57,199 nt of DNA from Syntrophorhabdaceae bacterium PtaU1.Bin034 (GCA_002067405.1 MVRP01000007.1:1-57199), one strand, 5' to 3'. Shown: positions 44,251 to 53,307, counted from the first letter of the stretch. A program made the numbers and translations. Notes: generated by a model from the sequence alone, not told the origin.

Positions 44251-45650
44251 TGCGCGCTTTTTTACTTATCGTCCTTGGCGTATGTCTGTTCGGTTGTACG
44301 ATGATCCCTGCCTATAACCGCCCGGCGCCGCCCGTTCCTGCCGAATGGCCGACGACGGGACCGGCTTACAAGGCTATTCCGGATGAAGGGGACCGGCCTG
44401 CGGCCGACATCGGATGGCGCGAGTTCTACCTTGACGAACGGGTGCAGAAAGTCATCGATCTTGCCCTCGCAAACAACCGTGACCTACGGATCGCAGCGTC
44501 AAACATCGAGCGGGCGAGAGGCTTGTACAGGATTCAACGTTCTGCGCTTTTCCCAACGGTCAATGCGACGGGCGGTCTCACCGAGCAGCAGATACCGGCC
44601 GGGGTTTCGCAGACGGGCGAATCCTATAACAGCAGGCAATATTTTGCCGATGTGGGAACGACGGCCTGGGAGATCGACTTCTTCGGCCGCATCAGGAGCC
44701 TCAACGAAAGCGCCCTGCAGCAGTACTTTGCCACAGAGCAGGCGCGGCGAAGCACTCAGATCTCACTCGTCGCCGAAGTGGCGAACGCCTATCTCGCCCG
44801 CGCCGCAGACAGCGAAAGCCTCAAGCTCGCCCAATCGACCCTTGAAGCCCGGGTCGCCACGTATAACCTTGTTCGGCACCGCTTTCAGGCAGGCGTCTCC
44901 TCTGCGCTGGATTTGCGTCAGTCTGAAACCGTCCTGGAATCCGCACGGACGGAAGTCGCAAGATTCACCCGGCTTGTCGCTCTTGACGAAAATGCGCTGA
45001 ATCTCCTCGTCGGGTCAGCGGTTCCCACCGAGCTGCTGGCAAACGAGCTGAGCACGATCAAACCGCCAAGGGATATCTCGATCAGCCTCTCTTCAAGCGT
45101 GCTCCTCAACCGGCCTGACATTCTTCAGGCCGAGGATTTGCTGAAGTCCGCCAATGCCAGCATAGGGGCCGCGAGGGCCGCCTTCTTTCCCCGTGTTACC
45201 CTTACCACGAGCATTGGAACCATCAGCCCCGACCTCTCGAACCTGTTTAAGGCCGGCTCCGGCACATGGCTTTTTGCGCCACAGATAGATCTTCCCATTT
45301 TCGATGCGGGTTCGAGGCGTGCAAACCTTCAGGTGGCAAAGGCTGACAGGGATATTTTTCTGGCGCGTTATGAGAAGGCGATCCAGATTGCCTTCCGGGA
45401 AGTCTCCGACGCCCTGGCGTACCGTGGAACGTTGGGGGATCAAATAACAGCCCAGGAGGCGGTTGTGGTTGCATCCGACGACACCTACCGTCTTTCAGAA
45501 GCCCGCTATACCAAAGGAATCGACAGCTACCTGGCTGTCCTCGACGCGCAGCGTTCCCTGTATGTCGCCCAGCAGCAACTCATAAACCTCTATACAGCGA
45601 GGCTCAATTACCTGGTAACCCTTTATAAAGTCCTGGGCGGGGGTGCGTAA
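44247..45650 (+). CDS. Outer-membrane efflux channel (NodT/OprM family)
   Basis: A 467-residue TolC-type lipoprotein. The signal ends in LFGC (Cys16-17 region) with TMIPAYNRPAPPVPAEWP following, as in OprM. Two homologous outer-membrane-efflux repeats are seen: LALANNRDLRIAASNIERARGLYRIQRSALFPTV and LLNRPDILQAEDLLKSANASIGAARAAFFPRV. It starts ATGATG overlapping the pump gene. It completes the tripartite system. Confidence 0.94.
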   Translation: MMRAFLLIVLGVCLFGCTMIPAYNRPAPPVPAEWPTTGPAYKAIPDEGDRPAADIGWREFYLDERVQKVIDLALANNRDLRIAASNIERARGLYRIQRSALFPTVNATGGLTEQQIPAGVSQTGESYNSRQYFADVGTTAWEIDFFGRIRSLNESALQQYFATEQARRSTQISLVAEVANAYLARAADSESLKLAQSTLEARVATYNLVRHRFQAGVSSALDLRQSETVLESARTEVARFTRLVALDENALNLLVGSAVPTELLANELSTIKPPRDISISLSSSVLLNRPDILQAEDLLKSANASIGAARAAFFPRVTLTTSIGTISPDLSNLFKAGSGTWLFAPQIDLPIFDAGSRRANLQVAKADRDIFLARYEKAIQIAFREVSDALAYRGTLGDQITAQEAVVVASDDTYRLSEARYTKGIDSYLAVLDAQRSLYVAQQQLINLYTARLNYLVTLYKVLGGGA

Positions 45651-45705
45651 CAAAAGATGCGTCAATCCGGGAAAATGAGAGAAAGGCCAAGAAGGGGTTA
45701 TTGAT

Positions 45706-46275
45706 ATGGGTCGTCATTCAGACAGCGCCAGGGAGAAAATAATCGACGCCGCCGAAGAGGTGGTGATCGAGCGTGGGGCCAGGCACCTGACCTTCGACGC
45801 CGTGGCGGCCAAATCAGGCATAAGCAGGGGCGGTCTCCTCTACCACTTCCGTGATAAAGAAGCGCTTCTCAAGGGCATGCTCGATCGTCTGATAGAGCGA
45901 TCGAAAGAACGCCGAAGAAAAAAATCCGCCGAACTCCCGGAGGGCATAGAGCGGGAAGCTGTTGCCCATGTGCTCTCGTTTATGGAAGAGGATGATGAAA
46001 AAGCAAAGAAAGCTTGCGAAACTGCCCTTTTTGCTTCGGCTGCACATGATCCGAGCCTGCTTGAACCTGCGAAGAGGGAGTATAGAGTACTTATCGACGA
46101 CTTGACCAGAGACGGGCTCAGGTTCGAGCGTGCTGCAGTGGTCGCCCTTGCAACCAATGGTTTACGACTGCTGGAACTTCTGTTGATATCTCCCTTCGAT
46201 AAAGAGGAACGCAGCAGAATCATTGAGGAGATGATATCTCTGGCAAAAGACGACAAGGACACCAAGGAAAAATGA
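45706..46275 (+). CDS. TetR-family transcriptional regulator
   Basis: A 189-residue repressor. The helix-turn-helix is in residues 10-55 (AREKIIDAAEEVVIERGARHLTFDAVAAKSGISRGGLLYHFRDKEALLKG), a near-ideal TetR_N. The C-terminal ligand-binding part is short and charged (KERRRKKSAELPEG). It lies 55 bp after the efflux channel gene, so it is likely co-transcribed and autoregulates through the palindrome at 39664-39677. Confidence 0.93.
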   Translation: MGRHSDSAREKIIDAAEEVVIERGARHLTFDAVAAKSGISRGGLLYHFRDKEALLKGMLDRLIERSKERRRKKSAELPEGIEREAVAHVLSFMEEDDEKAKKACETALFASAAHDPSLLEPAKREYRVLIDDLTRDGLRFERAAVVALATNGLRLLELLLISPFDKEERSRIIEEMISLAKDDKDTKEK

Positions 46276-46284
46276 AACAAGAGC

Positions 46285-46308
46285 CGGGAAACAGCTAAAG
46301 TTTTCCCG
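46285..46308. terminator. Hairpin across convergent gene ends
   Basis: CGGGAAA and TTTCCCG form a 7-bp stem with a 10-nt loop, after the tetR stop and spanning the end of the converging UbiB-family gene. A weak bidirectional terminator is likely. Confidence 0.4.
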
Positions 46309-47974
46309 ACCGCATGATGCTCGCAATAAGCCATATGCCGAGGATACTCGCAAAAAGGAAGCCTACGAGGCCCATTACCGGATAACCGAGCAGCGCCGGC
46401 CCCAAACCGCTCTGAAAAATAAGTGACGAACCGATGATGAGCGCGGCGATAACAACCGCAAAGCTCAGGCGGTTACTCGATTTTTCCATCTCCATGATCA
46501 GATTTTCAAGACCGGTGTGCAGGAATTTTATGGAGAGATCACCCCTCATGACCTTGGTAAGAAGCTGCCCCATCTCTCCCGGCAGCCTCCTGGCAAAGGC
46601 TTCGGCTTCCCCCGCCACCTCATAGAGCTCCCGCATGTACCTGATCGGACCATATCTCTGCCTTACGAGCTTTTTGGCATACGGTCCCGCATGCTCAACA
46701 ATATTGAATTCAGGGTAGAGCATGCGGGCGACACCCTCGGTAACAAGAAGGGCCCTCGCCATCAGTACAAGATCGATCGGCATGTGCAGCCTGTAACGGC
46801 GAATCATGTTCATCGCTTCACCCAACACCTCGCTCATATTCACTTCCTGGAGGGACAGGCCGTGGTACCGTTCGAGGAAGTCCTGCAGCTCGAGCTTGAA
46901 GCTATCGACGTCCAGGTTTTCGGGCACCCAGTTACCCTCCTGAAGGAGCCTGACGAGAGAATCAATGTCCTTATCCATGACAGCAATGAATATGGCGAGT
47001 ATGTGGTCAGCCAGATCATCGCTTATTGCCCCGGTCATGCCGTAATCCACGGGAGCGATGACATTGTCTTCAAGGACAAACAGGTTTCCGGGGTGGGGGT
47101 CGGCATGAAAGAAGTGATGCTCGAATACTTCCTTGAGGGTGAAGTCTGCGCCGTTGACGGCAATAGCCTCCCGGTCGAGGCCGGCGGCATTCAAGCCGTC
47201 AATATCGGATATCTTAACCCCTTCGATGTATTCGGTCGTCAGGATCTTCGGCGCACTCAAATCCCAGTAAACTTTGGGAATGTACACTGTCGCGTCACCG
47301 GCAAAGTATCTTCTGAAGCGCTCTATATTGCGACCTTCTCTTACAAAATCAAGCTCCCGTCGGATCGTCCTGGCAAACTCGTTGACGAGCCGCACCGGCT
47401 GGTAATACCTGCTTTCCGGCAAGCGGCGCTCGGAAAGATTCGCGAAGTCATGGAGTATGCGAATGTCCGTCTCCAAAAGCGCTCTAATATGGGGACGCTG
47501 AACTTTGACCGCAACTCTGGCTCCCGTTCCTGTCCGTGCCCGGTGCACCTGGGCAAGGGAAGCAGCAGCCAGAGGCCGTTCTTCGATCAGCAGGAATACC
47601 TCGCTGACCGGCCGGCGGAATTCACTTTCAATCGTGTCGCATATATCGGCAAACGGGAATGGAGGCGCACTATCCTGCAGTTTGCTGAATTCCTGAATGA
47701 ACGACGGAGGAAGCAAATCTGCCCTGGTGCTCAATATCTGGCCCAGTTTGATGAAAGTCGGGCCCAGTTCCTCAAAGGCCCTGCGCAGACGTTCAGGTGT
47801 TGAAAGATGGCGAAACTCCCCGGCCTTCCTCCCGAATACCCTCCGTCTCCGCGGAAGATAGTGCTCGGCCCTCAGCCTGTCCAGAAGCTCTCCAAAGCCG
47901 TACCGGACAAAGACGCTCGCTATATGACTGTATCGCTTGAGGTCCTGGTACCTGTCGACGATCCCGATGTGCAT
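46295..47974 (-). CDS. UbiB/ABC1-family atypical kinase-like protein
   Basis: A 559-residue membrane-associated ATPase. FIKLGQILSTRADLLPP (KxGQ motif, about 76-79), ARVAVKVQRP, HHFFHADPHPGN and APVDYGMTG are the ABC1/UbiB signatures. Two hydrophobic helices end the protein (about 500-555). UbiB proteins assist quinone-lipid synthesis; here it could support menaquinone or ubiquinone-like handling. The start MHIGIVDRYQDL at 47974 has AAAGGA upstream; a frame to 48268 would add 98 residues running into the divergent thioesterase and is rejected. Confidence 0.9.
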   Translation of the reverse strand: MHIGIVDRYQDLKRYSHIASVFVRYGFGELLDRLRAEHYLPRRRRVFGRKAGEFRHLSTPERLRRAFEELGPTFIKLGQILSTRADLLPPSFIQEFSKLQDSAPPFPFADICDTIESEFRRPVSEVFLLIEERPLAAASLAQVHRARTGTGARVAVKVQRPHIRALLETDIRILHDFANLSERRLPESRYYQPVRLVNEFARTIRRELDFVREGRNIERFRRYFAGDATVYIPKVYWDLSAPKILTTEYIEGVKISDIDGLNAAGLDREAIAVNGADFTLKEVFEHHFFHADPHPGNLFVLEDNVIAPVDYGMTGAISDDLADHILAIFIAVMDKDIDSLVRLLQEGNWVPENLDVDSFKLELQDFLERYHGLSLQEVNMSEVLGEAMNMIRRYRLHMPIDLVLMARALLVTEGVARMLYPEFNIVEHAGPYAKKLVRQRYGPIRYMRELYEVAGEAEAFARRLPGEMGQLLTKVMRGDLSIKFLHTGLENLIMEMEKSSNRLSFAVVIAALIIGSSLIFQSGLGPALLGYPVMGLVGFLFASILGIWLIASIMRSGKL

Positions 47975-48129
47975 TGTTTCTATGTTTCCTTTCAGGCAGA
48001 TCGCACTTCCACTGCCCCTTTCTAAATTATGTCCACGATCACCCTTTTTTTCGAGACAGCGCATGCACCCGTGAACCAGTGTTCTTTTTATTGAGGAGGT
48101 ATCTGCGATTGTGATATAGATTCGATACG

Positions 48130-48585
48130 ATGAAAAAAGAAATCCCCAACTTCTACCCTGATCAAAACTGCTTCTTTTGCGGACGGGAAAACGCGGCCGG
48201 TCTAGGGCTCGAGTTTTTCTTCGATGACGAGACACAGGAAATGTCGACCGAGTACGTGGCTTCCGCACCCTTTACAGGCCTTGGGAATATCCTTCACGGC
48301 GGTATCCAGAGCGGTCTTTTTGATGAGATCATGGGATGGACGGCCCACTATCTTACCGGGGAGATGGGCGTGACCTCGGAATTGAACGTGAGGTTCCTGA
48401 AACCCGCTTATCTCGGAACACGCCTCGTCGTCTCCTGCCGCCTAGCCGGCCGGGACCGCGCCAGGATCAGGTTGGAGGCAAAGATCGAGACCTCCGATGG
48501 GATCCTCTGCTCCGAAGCCTCGGGCATCTACTACCTCCTGCCCGAGGAAAGGTTCGGGGAACTGACCAGGGGAAGGGACAAATAG
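48130..48585 (+). CDS. Hotdog-fold (PaaI-like) thioesterase
   Basis: A 151-residue protein of the 4HBT/PaaI superfamily. GNILHGGIQSGLFDEIMGWTAH is the central helix with the catalytic acid position, and NVRFLKPAYLGTRLVVSCR the following strands. The N-terminal CFFCGRENAAGLGL resembles a subgroup with a small Cys pair. It likely hydrolyses an acyl-CoA. It is divergent from the UbiB-family gene, with 155 bp between them. Start 48130 is the only sensible ATG. Confidence 0.85.
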   Translation: MKKEIPNFYPDQNCFFCGRENAAGLGLEFFFDDETQEMSTEYVASAPFTGLGNILHGGIQSGLFDEIMGWTAHYLTGEMGVTSELNVRFLKPAYLGTRLVVSCRLAGRDRARIRLEAKIETSDGILCSEASGIYYLLPEERFGELTRGRDK

Positions 48586-48755
48586 GCCGTTGGCCCCGCA
48601 ATAAGGGGAATGAACAGGGTAAAGGAGGTGATGTCCGGCGATACAACTGTTCTTATATTAAATAAAGGAAGCACTCTTGGATCGGATGGATCGGACCGCC
48701 AGCCAAAAGAAAACAAGACAATGACACAGAACTTGATCCGACGGGAGTTCTGTCC

Positions 48756-49637
48756 TTGGGCTTTTTTCTTGCGATAGCTTTTCTTCTGTTGTTGACGGGT
48801 GCACTGCTTGTCATTGTCGTTCTCCGTATAATAAGGTTCGCCGAGGGCAAGCTCCTCCTTCTCATGAGGGCCGTGCTGTCTCTCCCGCGTGTAAGGCGGC
48901 TCGTTGCTTCCCACCCCGAAGCCGTTGCTTTTCTCCGTTTTCACTTCTCCCCTTCCGAAAGCCTTGGTCTTCGTCTTACCCTCGGTTTTCTGGCAAGCCT
49001 TGTCCTTGCGTTGATTTTCGCTGAAATTGCCGAAGAAATTCATGATATGGGCCTGATTCTTGTGGATACCGCGGCGCTTTCCCTCATTTCCCGTCTCCGT
49101 ACCCCCCTCATGACGGAATTGTTTATGGCGATCACCTTCCTGGGAGGCTGGTATTTTGTCGGTCTCTGCAGCCTGCTCATCGTGCTTGTCTTCCTGATTG
49201 CCCGTAAACCGGTCCTGCTTATCTGTTATGTTGCGGTAACCAGCGGAGGGGGGATATTCAATCTTGTGCTCAAGGCCGCGTACATGAGGTCAAGGCCCCC
49301 CTACGGGCAGTTTATTGCCGAAGCAGCCGGCTGGAGCTTTCCGAGCGGTCACGCAATGACGGCTGTTACCTTCTACGGGGTGCTCGTCTATCTTCTCTTT
49401 GTGCTGGTTGAGTCACCCTGGACGAGAGCTGGAGGGTTCGCGCTCGCGATCGTGCTCGTCTTTCTAATCGGCTTCAGCCGAATATATCTTGGCGTCCACT
49501 ACCCGACGGACATTATCGCCGGTTACATCGCCGGCCTTCTGTGGCTCACGGTCTCGATTACCGCTGTCGAACCGCTCAGAAGACGGAGAGGGTGCGGGAG
49601 GCATCGGAGTCTTCCGAAATCCCATCCGGGCGGTTAA
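48756..49637 (+). CDS. PAP2-family membrane phosphatase
   Basis: A 293-residue lipid-phosphatase-like membrane protein. The three-part active site is KAAYMRSRPP, WSFPSGHAMT and SRIYLGVHYPTDIIAG. Hydrophobic helices flank these. The start is uncertain: TTG at 48756 follows GGGAG by eight bases, but the frame is open further upstream (DTELDPTGVLSLG) without a start codon, and an ATG at 48631 in the -1 frame follows AAAGGAGGTG. A frameshift near the A-rich 48700 region could join the two. It may act on undecaprenyl pyrophosphate or phosphatidates. Confidence 0.85.
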   Translation: MGFFLAIAFLLLLTGALLVIVVLRIIRFAEGKLLLLMRAVLSLPRVRRLVASHPEAVAFLRFHFSPSESLGLRLTLGFLASLVLALIFAEIAEEIHDMGLILVDTAALSLISRLRTPLMTELFMAITFLGGWYFVGLCSLLIVLVFLIARKPVLLICYVAVTSGGGIFNLVLKAAYMRSRPPYGQFIAEAAGWSFPSGHAMTAVTFYGVLVYLLFVLVESPWTRAGGFALAIVLVFLIGFSRIYLGVHYPTDIIAGYIAGLLWLTVSITAVEPLRRRRGCGRHRSLPKSHPGG

Positions 49638-49751
49638 TTTGCCGCCATTTTAAAGAGAGCGTGTGGCTAAGCAAGCATAACGGCTCGACCTCAAGGATAA
49701 ATTCCTCCCGGACTTAATTGTCTTTAAGATTTGTCCGAAAATACTAACGGT

Positions 49752-50525
49752 ATGACTTCACGCCAAGATATCCTTGACTATACGAAGTCGCTGGCGTGTC
49801 TTCCCGTGCTCGACAGCATAGCGGTAAAGCTCTCTTCCCTTCTGGCCGGCGGAAAGGTCTCCTTTTCACGGCTTTTCGATATCATACGGTATGATCCGGC
49901 CCTTTCTTCCAAGATAATCGCGGTCGCGAACTCAGCGTGGTATAACCGGGGAGCCCCCGTCACGGGCTTGAAGCGAGCGATGATGGTTCTTGGGATCGAA
50001 GAGGTAAAAGACATTTTGATATGCAGCTTGTTCCATGATGGAGTACTTAAGCAACTGGGACTCAGGAGAGAGGATATCTTCGAGCTGTGGAGACACTCTC
50101 TTCTTGTGGCTTTTGCGGCACGGGCCCTGTCGCACGGAAGCCGGAAGGACATGGACAAGGCGTTTACGGCAGGTTTGCTGCACGACATCGGAAAAGCACC
50201 ACTTCAGCTCCTCTGTCATTACGACATCAGGCATGACAAAACAAGCTGGGACAGCATATGCGTCGAGGAAAGGGAAAGGTTCGGCGCAGATCATCAGGAA
50301 ATAGGCTTCTGCATCGCAAGAGAATGGAACCTCCCGGAGGACTATCGGGAAGTCATAAGACTCCACCACGAGGAACTCGCAGACTCGCCAATCGCGGGGC
50401 TCATGAAAAAAGCACACATCCTTCTGCGCATTGAGCCCGGTGCCGAGGACGAGGACGAGCAGATCCGGACGATCAGGGCTTCCGTAAAGGCGGAAGCAGG
50501 CAAGATAATAAACATTTTTCTTTGA
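49752..50525 (+). CDS. HDOD-domain signalling protein
   Basis: A 257-residue protein with a single HDOD domain, an HD-like fold that usually lacks hydrolase activity and acts in signalling or regulation. LACLPVLDSIAVKLSSLL and SFSRLFDIIRYDPALSSKIIAVANSAWYN are the opening HDOD motifs; FTAGLLHDIGKAPL retains an HD pair at about residue 144, so catalysis is not excluded. The ATG at 49752 is preferred; a TTG at 49731 is an alternative. It leads a cluster of stand-alone receivers. Confidence 0.87.
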   Translation: MTSRQDILDYTKSLACLPVLDSIAVKLSSLLAGGKVSFSRLFDIIRYDPALSSKIIAVANSAWYNRGAPVTGLKRAMMVLGIEEVKDILICSLFHDGVLKQLGLRREDIFELWRHSLLVAFAARALSHGSRKDMDKAFTAGLLHDIGKAPLQLLCHYDIRHDKTSWDSICVEERERFGADHQEIGFCIAREWNLPEDYREVIRLHHEELADSPIAGLMKKAHILLRIEPGAEDEDEQIRTIRASVKAEAGKIINIFL

Positions 50526-50562
50526 CTCGCCTGCAGCCGGTATCGGGTATCAGAAGGATACA

Positions 50563-50937
50563 TCAGGACTCGAGCAGACGACGAACCGATTTCGTCAACT
50601 CCTCAAGCTTCGCGGATTTCGTGATTACCGCACGTACACCTGCGCCGCCGGTTTCTTCCCGTGCATACACCTCCGGGTAATCAGTGAAGAGAATAAGGGG
50701 TATGCCCGGCTGAATTTGCTGGAAGGCTTTCGCAAGGTCGGCTGCGGAGACTTCGGGTATCTCCCCATCTATTATGATGAGATCAAACGGCACGGGGCTG
50801 GAAAACATCCCGAGAGCCATGCCCCCGCTTGTCGCAACCAGCACCTTATACCCGAGGTCCTCAAGTGCCTTTTGAGCAAGCTCTGCCAAGCCTTCTTCAC
50901 TGCTGATCAAGAGTATTCGCGTACGTTCGACACTCAT
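50563..50937 (-). CDS. Stand-alone receiver-like protein with altered acidic pocket
   Basis: A 124-residue single receiver domain. The phospho-acceptor site aligns with LIIIDGEIP (Asp present), and the Lys is in VITKSAK. The first-strand acidic pair that binds Mg is replaced: ILLISSEEG stands where ILVVDDEEG is usual. Phosphorylation may therefore be weak or absent, a pseudo-receiver. Start at 50937 has AAAGG seven bases upstream. It is convergent with the HDOD gene. Confidence 0.75.
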   Translation of the reverse strand: MSVERTRILLISSEEGLAELAQKALEDLGYKVLVATSGGMALGMFSSPVPFDLIIIDGEIPEVSAADLAKAFQQIQPGIPLILFTDYPEVYAREETGGAGVRAVITKSAKLEELTKSVRRLLES

Positions 50938-51056
50938 CAAACGGCCTTTCAACTCCTCCTGTACATCAATATCCTAAGTTGATAAGGGTTATTTTTCCAC
51001 CTTTTTCATTTCGATACCGTTCTCCGGAATTTTTCTCAGGGGGGAGAGAATAGAGC

Positions 51057-51125
51057 ATGAAAAAGAGCATCTCGACGCAGATGAACGCGGATAGCGACGG
51101 ATGGGGCACAGATGAGAAGCTTTTT
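51057..51125. other. Possible dispersed intergenic repeat
   Basis: The stretch around GACGCAGATGAACGCGGATA resembles a short intergenic sequence often seen in environmental proteobacterial genomes. It lies in the 395-bp gap 50938-51332, which otherwise holds no supported gene; a 32-residue frame from 51058 has a distant G-rich site and is not supported. Resemblance is from memory only. Confidence 0.25.
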
Positions 51126-51332
51126 GTGGCTGCCATTGCAATAGATCAGCCTTAAACGCTGGTCTTTCTCACGAATTTTCTTTACCATAGTGAGAGGACA
51201 TACGCAGCAGCGCGCGGCAAATGACATTTCATCAACGTGGAGGCTGCCCGCCGACAAACAAGAATAAACAAAGACGGGCGATGGGACAAACTCATAGCAA
51301 CACCAAGAAGCAAGCAAACAGGGAGGTGGGCC

Positions 51333-51968
51333 GTGAGAACCCTTTTGAATAAGACAACACGGATCCGGGCATTATGCGTGATCGCTGTGGCTCTATATGC
51401 TTTTCCTGCTCCTGCCGGAGAAACACACGCCCAAACCAGCCCTTGTCTTCAGGGAACAGGCTCTTCATCTGGCCAAGCCGCAGTTGAACTCGGCCAGTGC
51501 AGGATCACCGTTCTGAGCACCTACTTTTGGCGGGACTGGATGCCCATGATAAGCCGTCCCGGTCCTGACCGCGGCTCCCCGCTTCGCGCCAAGGTCAAGC
51601 TATGGGTCGAAAACAAGGGCATCGGTCCTGTCAGGCTCTCCTACAAAGCCGTTGTCGTTGACGATCGGGGCGCCTCCTACCCCGTCGCTTTCCGCACCTT
51701 GCCGAACTTCCGGGTCCTGCCCGAAGAGGCACAGAAAGCGTATCGCGGCTACGATGCTGAAGCCAAGAAAGAAGCCATGGAGAAGTATAACGTGGTGTGG
51801 GACGGGGTGCTCAAAAAGGGCGAAGGGAGGGAGGTCGAAATTATGACTTCCGAAGGTCCGTATCTGCCTGCGGGAAGCCGGATTCATGTGGAAATCACCT
51901 GGACGGACGAAAAGGGCAACTCGGCAGCATTAAGAACTCCGGACGATGACATAAAGCAGACGCACTGA
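51333..51968 (+). CDS. Secreted hypothetical protein
   Basis: A 211-residue exported protein. The GTG start at 51333 has GGGAGGTG five bases upstream; the N terminus (RTLLNKTTRIRALCVIAVALYAFPAPAGETHAQ) is a signal peptide. The mature part is a beta-rich region (RAKVKLWVENKGIGPVRLSYKAVVVDDRG), like a small immunoglobulin-like or DUF fold, with Cys residues near its N terminus. A frame from 51237 would precede the signal and is rejected. I do not recognise the family. Confidence 0.7.
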   Translation: MRTLLNKTTRIRALCVIAVALYAFPAPAGETHAQTSPCLQGTGSSSGQAAVELGQCRITVLSTYFWRDWMPMISRPGPDRGSPLRAKVKLWVENKGIGPVRLSYKAVVVDDRGASYPVAFRTLPNFRVLPEEAQKAYRGYDAEAKKEAMEKYNVVWDGVLKKGEGREVEIMTSEGPYLPAGSRIHVEITWTDEKGNSAALRTPDDDIKQTH

Positions 51969-52059
51969 GTGAGTGTGAGTGGAAAAAGCCGATTCCCGGT
52001 ATTACTCTCACATTAGGAGTGAGCCGGCCGGCTGAAATACAAAATCCAGGAGGTGGACC

Positions 52060-52275
52060 ATCAGACAGGTACTTCTAATAACACTAGCAGCGATCCTTTT
52101 GGCCGGATGTGCAACGAGTTATACAAAACCGGGAAAAACCGCGGCCGACTTCGAGAGAGACAAGCGGGATTGCGAAAGAATCGCGAATCGCGAAGCCGCC
52201 CGGAAGGGCACTGCTCCGTGCGATGAGATCGACCGCTGCCTGGTCAACATCAAGGGATGGCAAAGGGTGCGCTGA
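52060..52275 (+). CDS. Small lipoprotein, apparent ATC start codon
   Basis: A 71-residue frame beginning ATC-AGA-CAG. It reads as a clear lipoprotein: hydrophobic VLLITLAAILLAGC with lipobox LAGC, then a soluble part with three cysteines (RDCERIAN, APCDEIDRC). AGGAGG lies six bases before the ATC and no ATG, GTG or TTG is available in frame upstream of the signal. Either the gene uses the rare ATC start or the reference base is an error for ATG. No family recognised. Confidence 0.6.
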   Translation: MRQVLLITLAAILLAGCATSYTKPGKTAADFERDKRDCERIANREAARKGTAPCDEIDRCLVNIKGWQRVR

Positions 52276-52282
52276 GACGTCG

Positions 52283-52666
52283 TTACATCGCCTGGCTTGA
52301 TTCGCTGATCTCTGTCTCTATTGCTTCAAGGAGGAGTTTTGTCGAGAGTGGCTTGCTTAGAACTCGTTTGACGTTGGGCGCTTCCTGAACGGCTTTCAGG
52401 GAGGGGAAATATGCGCTTATGAGGATCACCGGCGTGTTTGGGCTTATTTTCATAAGCTCTTTTGCAAGTTCATATCCGGTGATGTCCGGCATCCTTATAT
52501 CGGCCACGACAACATCCACCTTGGCCGAGTGCATCTCAAAAAAAATGAGAGCTTCCTTTGGATCTGTGAAGGCAGCGCACCGGTAGCCGTATCTCGCCAT
52601 GACCTCCTCCAGATATTCCTTCACAAGACCTTCATCATCTACCACCAGTACGAGTCTCTCCTTCAT
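52283..52666 (-). CDS. Stand-alone response regulator receiver
   Basis: A 127-residue single-domain receiver (CheY-like). The acidic pair is in VLVVDDEGLV, the phospho-acceptor is Asp in VVADIRMPD, Thr/Ser and Lys in LISAYF and VLSKPL. No output domain. It is a close relative of the receiver at 52720 (GLVxEYxEE..., FTDPxxAL, SAY, KPL), so the two are a tandem duplication 53 bp apart. Confidence 0.9.
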   Translation of the reverse strand: MKERLVLVVDDEGLVKEYLEEVMARYGYRCAAFTDPKEALIFFEMHSAKVDVVVADIRMPDITGYELAKELMKISPNTPVILISAYFPSLKAVQEAPNVKRVLSKPLSTKLLLEAIETEISESSQAM

Positions 52667-52719
52667 CCGTCATCCCTCCTGCAACAGGAGAAAAAGCCTT
52701 TTCGGCCAGCTGTCTCCGG

Positions 52720-53109
52720 TCAGCGTCGCCCACCTGCCAGCACGCCCTCAACCACCTGCAGCAAATCCGTTTTCATCAATGGTTTTTCCAAGACTCCTTT
52801 TACGTTCTCCATCGATACCACTTCCGGCAGCGTCTCGCTGTACGCGCTCAAGAGAATAATGGAGATGCCCGGTTTCAGGCGAATCGCCTCTTTTGCAAGC
52901 TCGGGGCCGCTCAACTCCGGCATCTTGACATCGCTGATGATGAGATCGATCCGGTTGAAATTCTCCGAGAAAAAGCCGAGCGCTTTCACCGGGTCGGTAA
53001 AAGAAGCTAATTCGTAACCCCTGCCCTTCAGCAGGTGCTCGATATATTCAATCACCAGCCCTTCGTCGTCTACCACAAGAATCACGTGAGAGGCCAATTG
53101 ACACCTCAT
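52720..53109 (-). CDS. Stand-alone response regulator receiver (tandem paralogue)
   Basis: A 129-residue single receiver. VILVVDDEGLVIEYIEHLL carries the acidic pair, LIISDVKMPE the phospho-Asp, and LSAYSE and LEKPL the other contacts. The start may be the ATG at 53109 or TTG at 53097, where GAGGTG lies four bases upstream and the protein opens nearer the fold. It is divergent from the degenerate kinase gene, its likely partner in a phospho-signalling set. Confidence 0.88.
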   Translation of the reverse strand: MRCQLASHVILVVDDEGLVIEYIEHLLKGRGYELASFTDPVKALGFFSENFNRIDLIISDVKMPELSGPELAKEAIRLKPGISIILLSAYSETLPEVVSMENVKGVLEKPLMKTDLLQVVEGVLAGGRR

Positions 53110-53292
53110 CTCGAACGAAATCTGAAAGAAATATAAGACTTCTACAAAAAAAGGTAAACGGCATCATCCGGTAGCCGCCCGACATTTTTGTCCGGCTCCG
53201 ATCCGATTTTCGACGTATTGTGTCACTCACCCGGTGCGGGCCCGGGCTGAAAAGCGGCTCTTTACGCCCTATTCTGCCGAAATACGTCTGCC

Positions 53293-53307
53293 TGGCACAG
53301 CTGTTGC
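53293..53307 (+). promoter_or_regulatory. Sigma-54 promoter before the degenerate kinase gene
   Basis: TGGCAC, AGCTG, TTGC is an excellent -24/-12 match with GG-N10-GC spacing, about 110 nt before the ATG at 53416. It implies control by an NtrC-type activator, but no such gene is adjacent. No further feature is seen in the 306-bp gap back to 53110. Confidence 0.75.

Noticed and set aside
46517..47803. 428-residue open frame on the plus strand
   Set aside because: Antisense to the UbiB-family gene, which has all its family motifs; the plus-strand translation has no domain character.
47975..48268. N-terminal extension of the UbiB-family protein
   Set aside because: Basic, low-complexity residues without family similarity; it runs across the divergent thioesterase gene.
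51058..51156. 32-residue frame MKKSISTQMNADSDGWG
   Set aside because: Distant, poor ribosome site and overlap with a sequence resembling a dispersed intergenic repeat.
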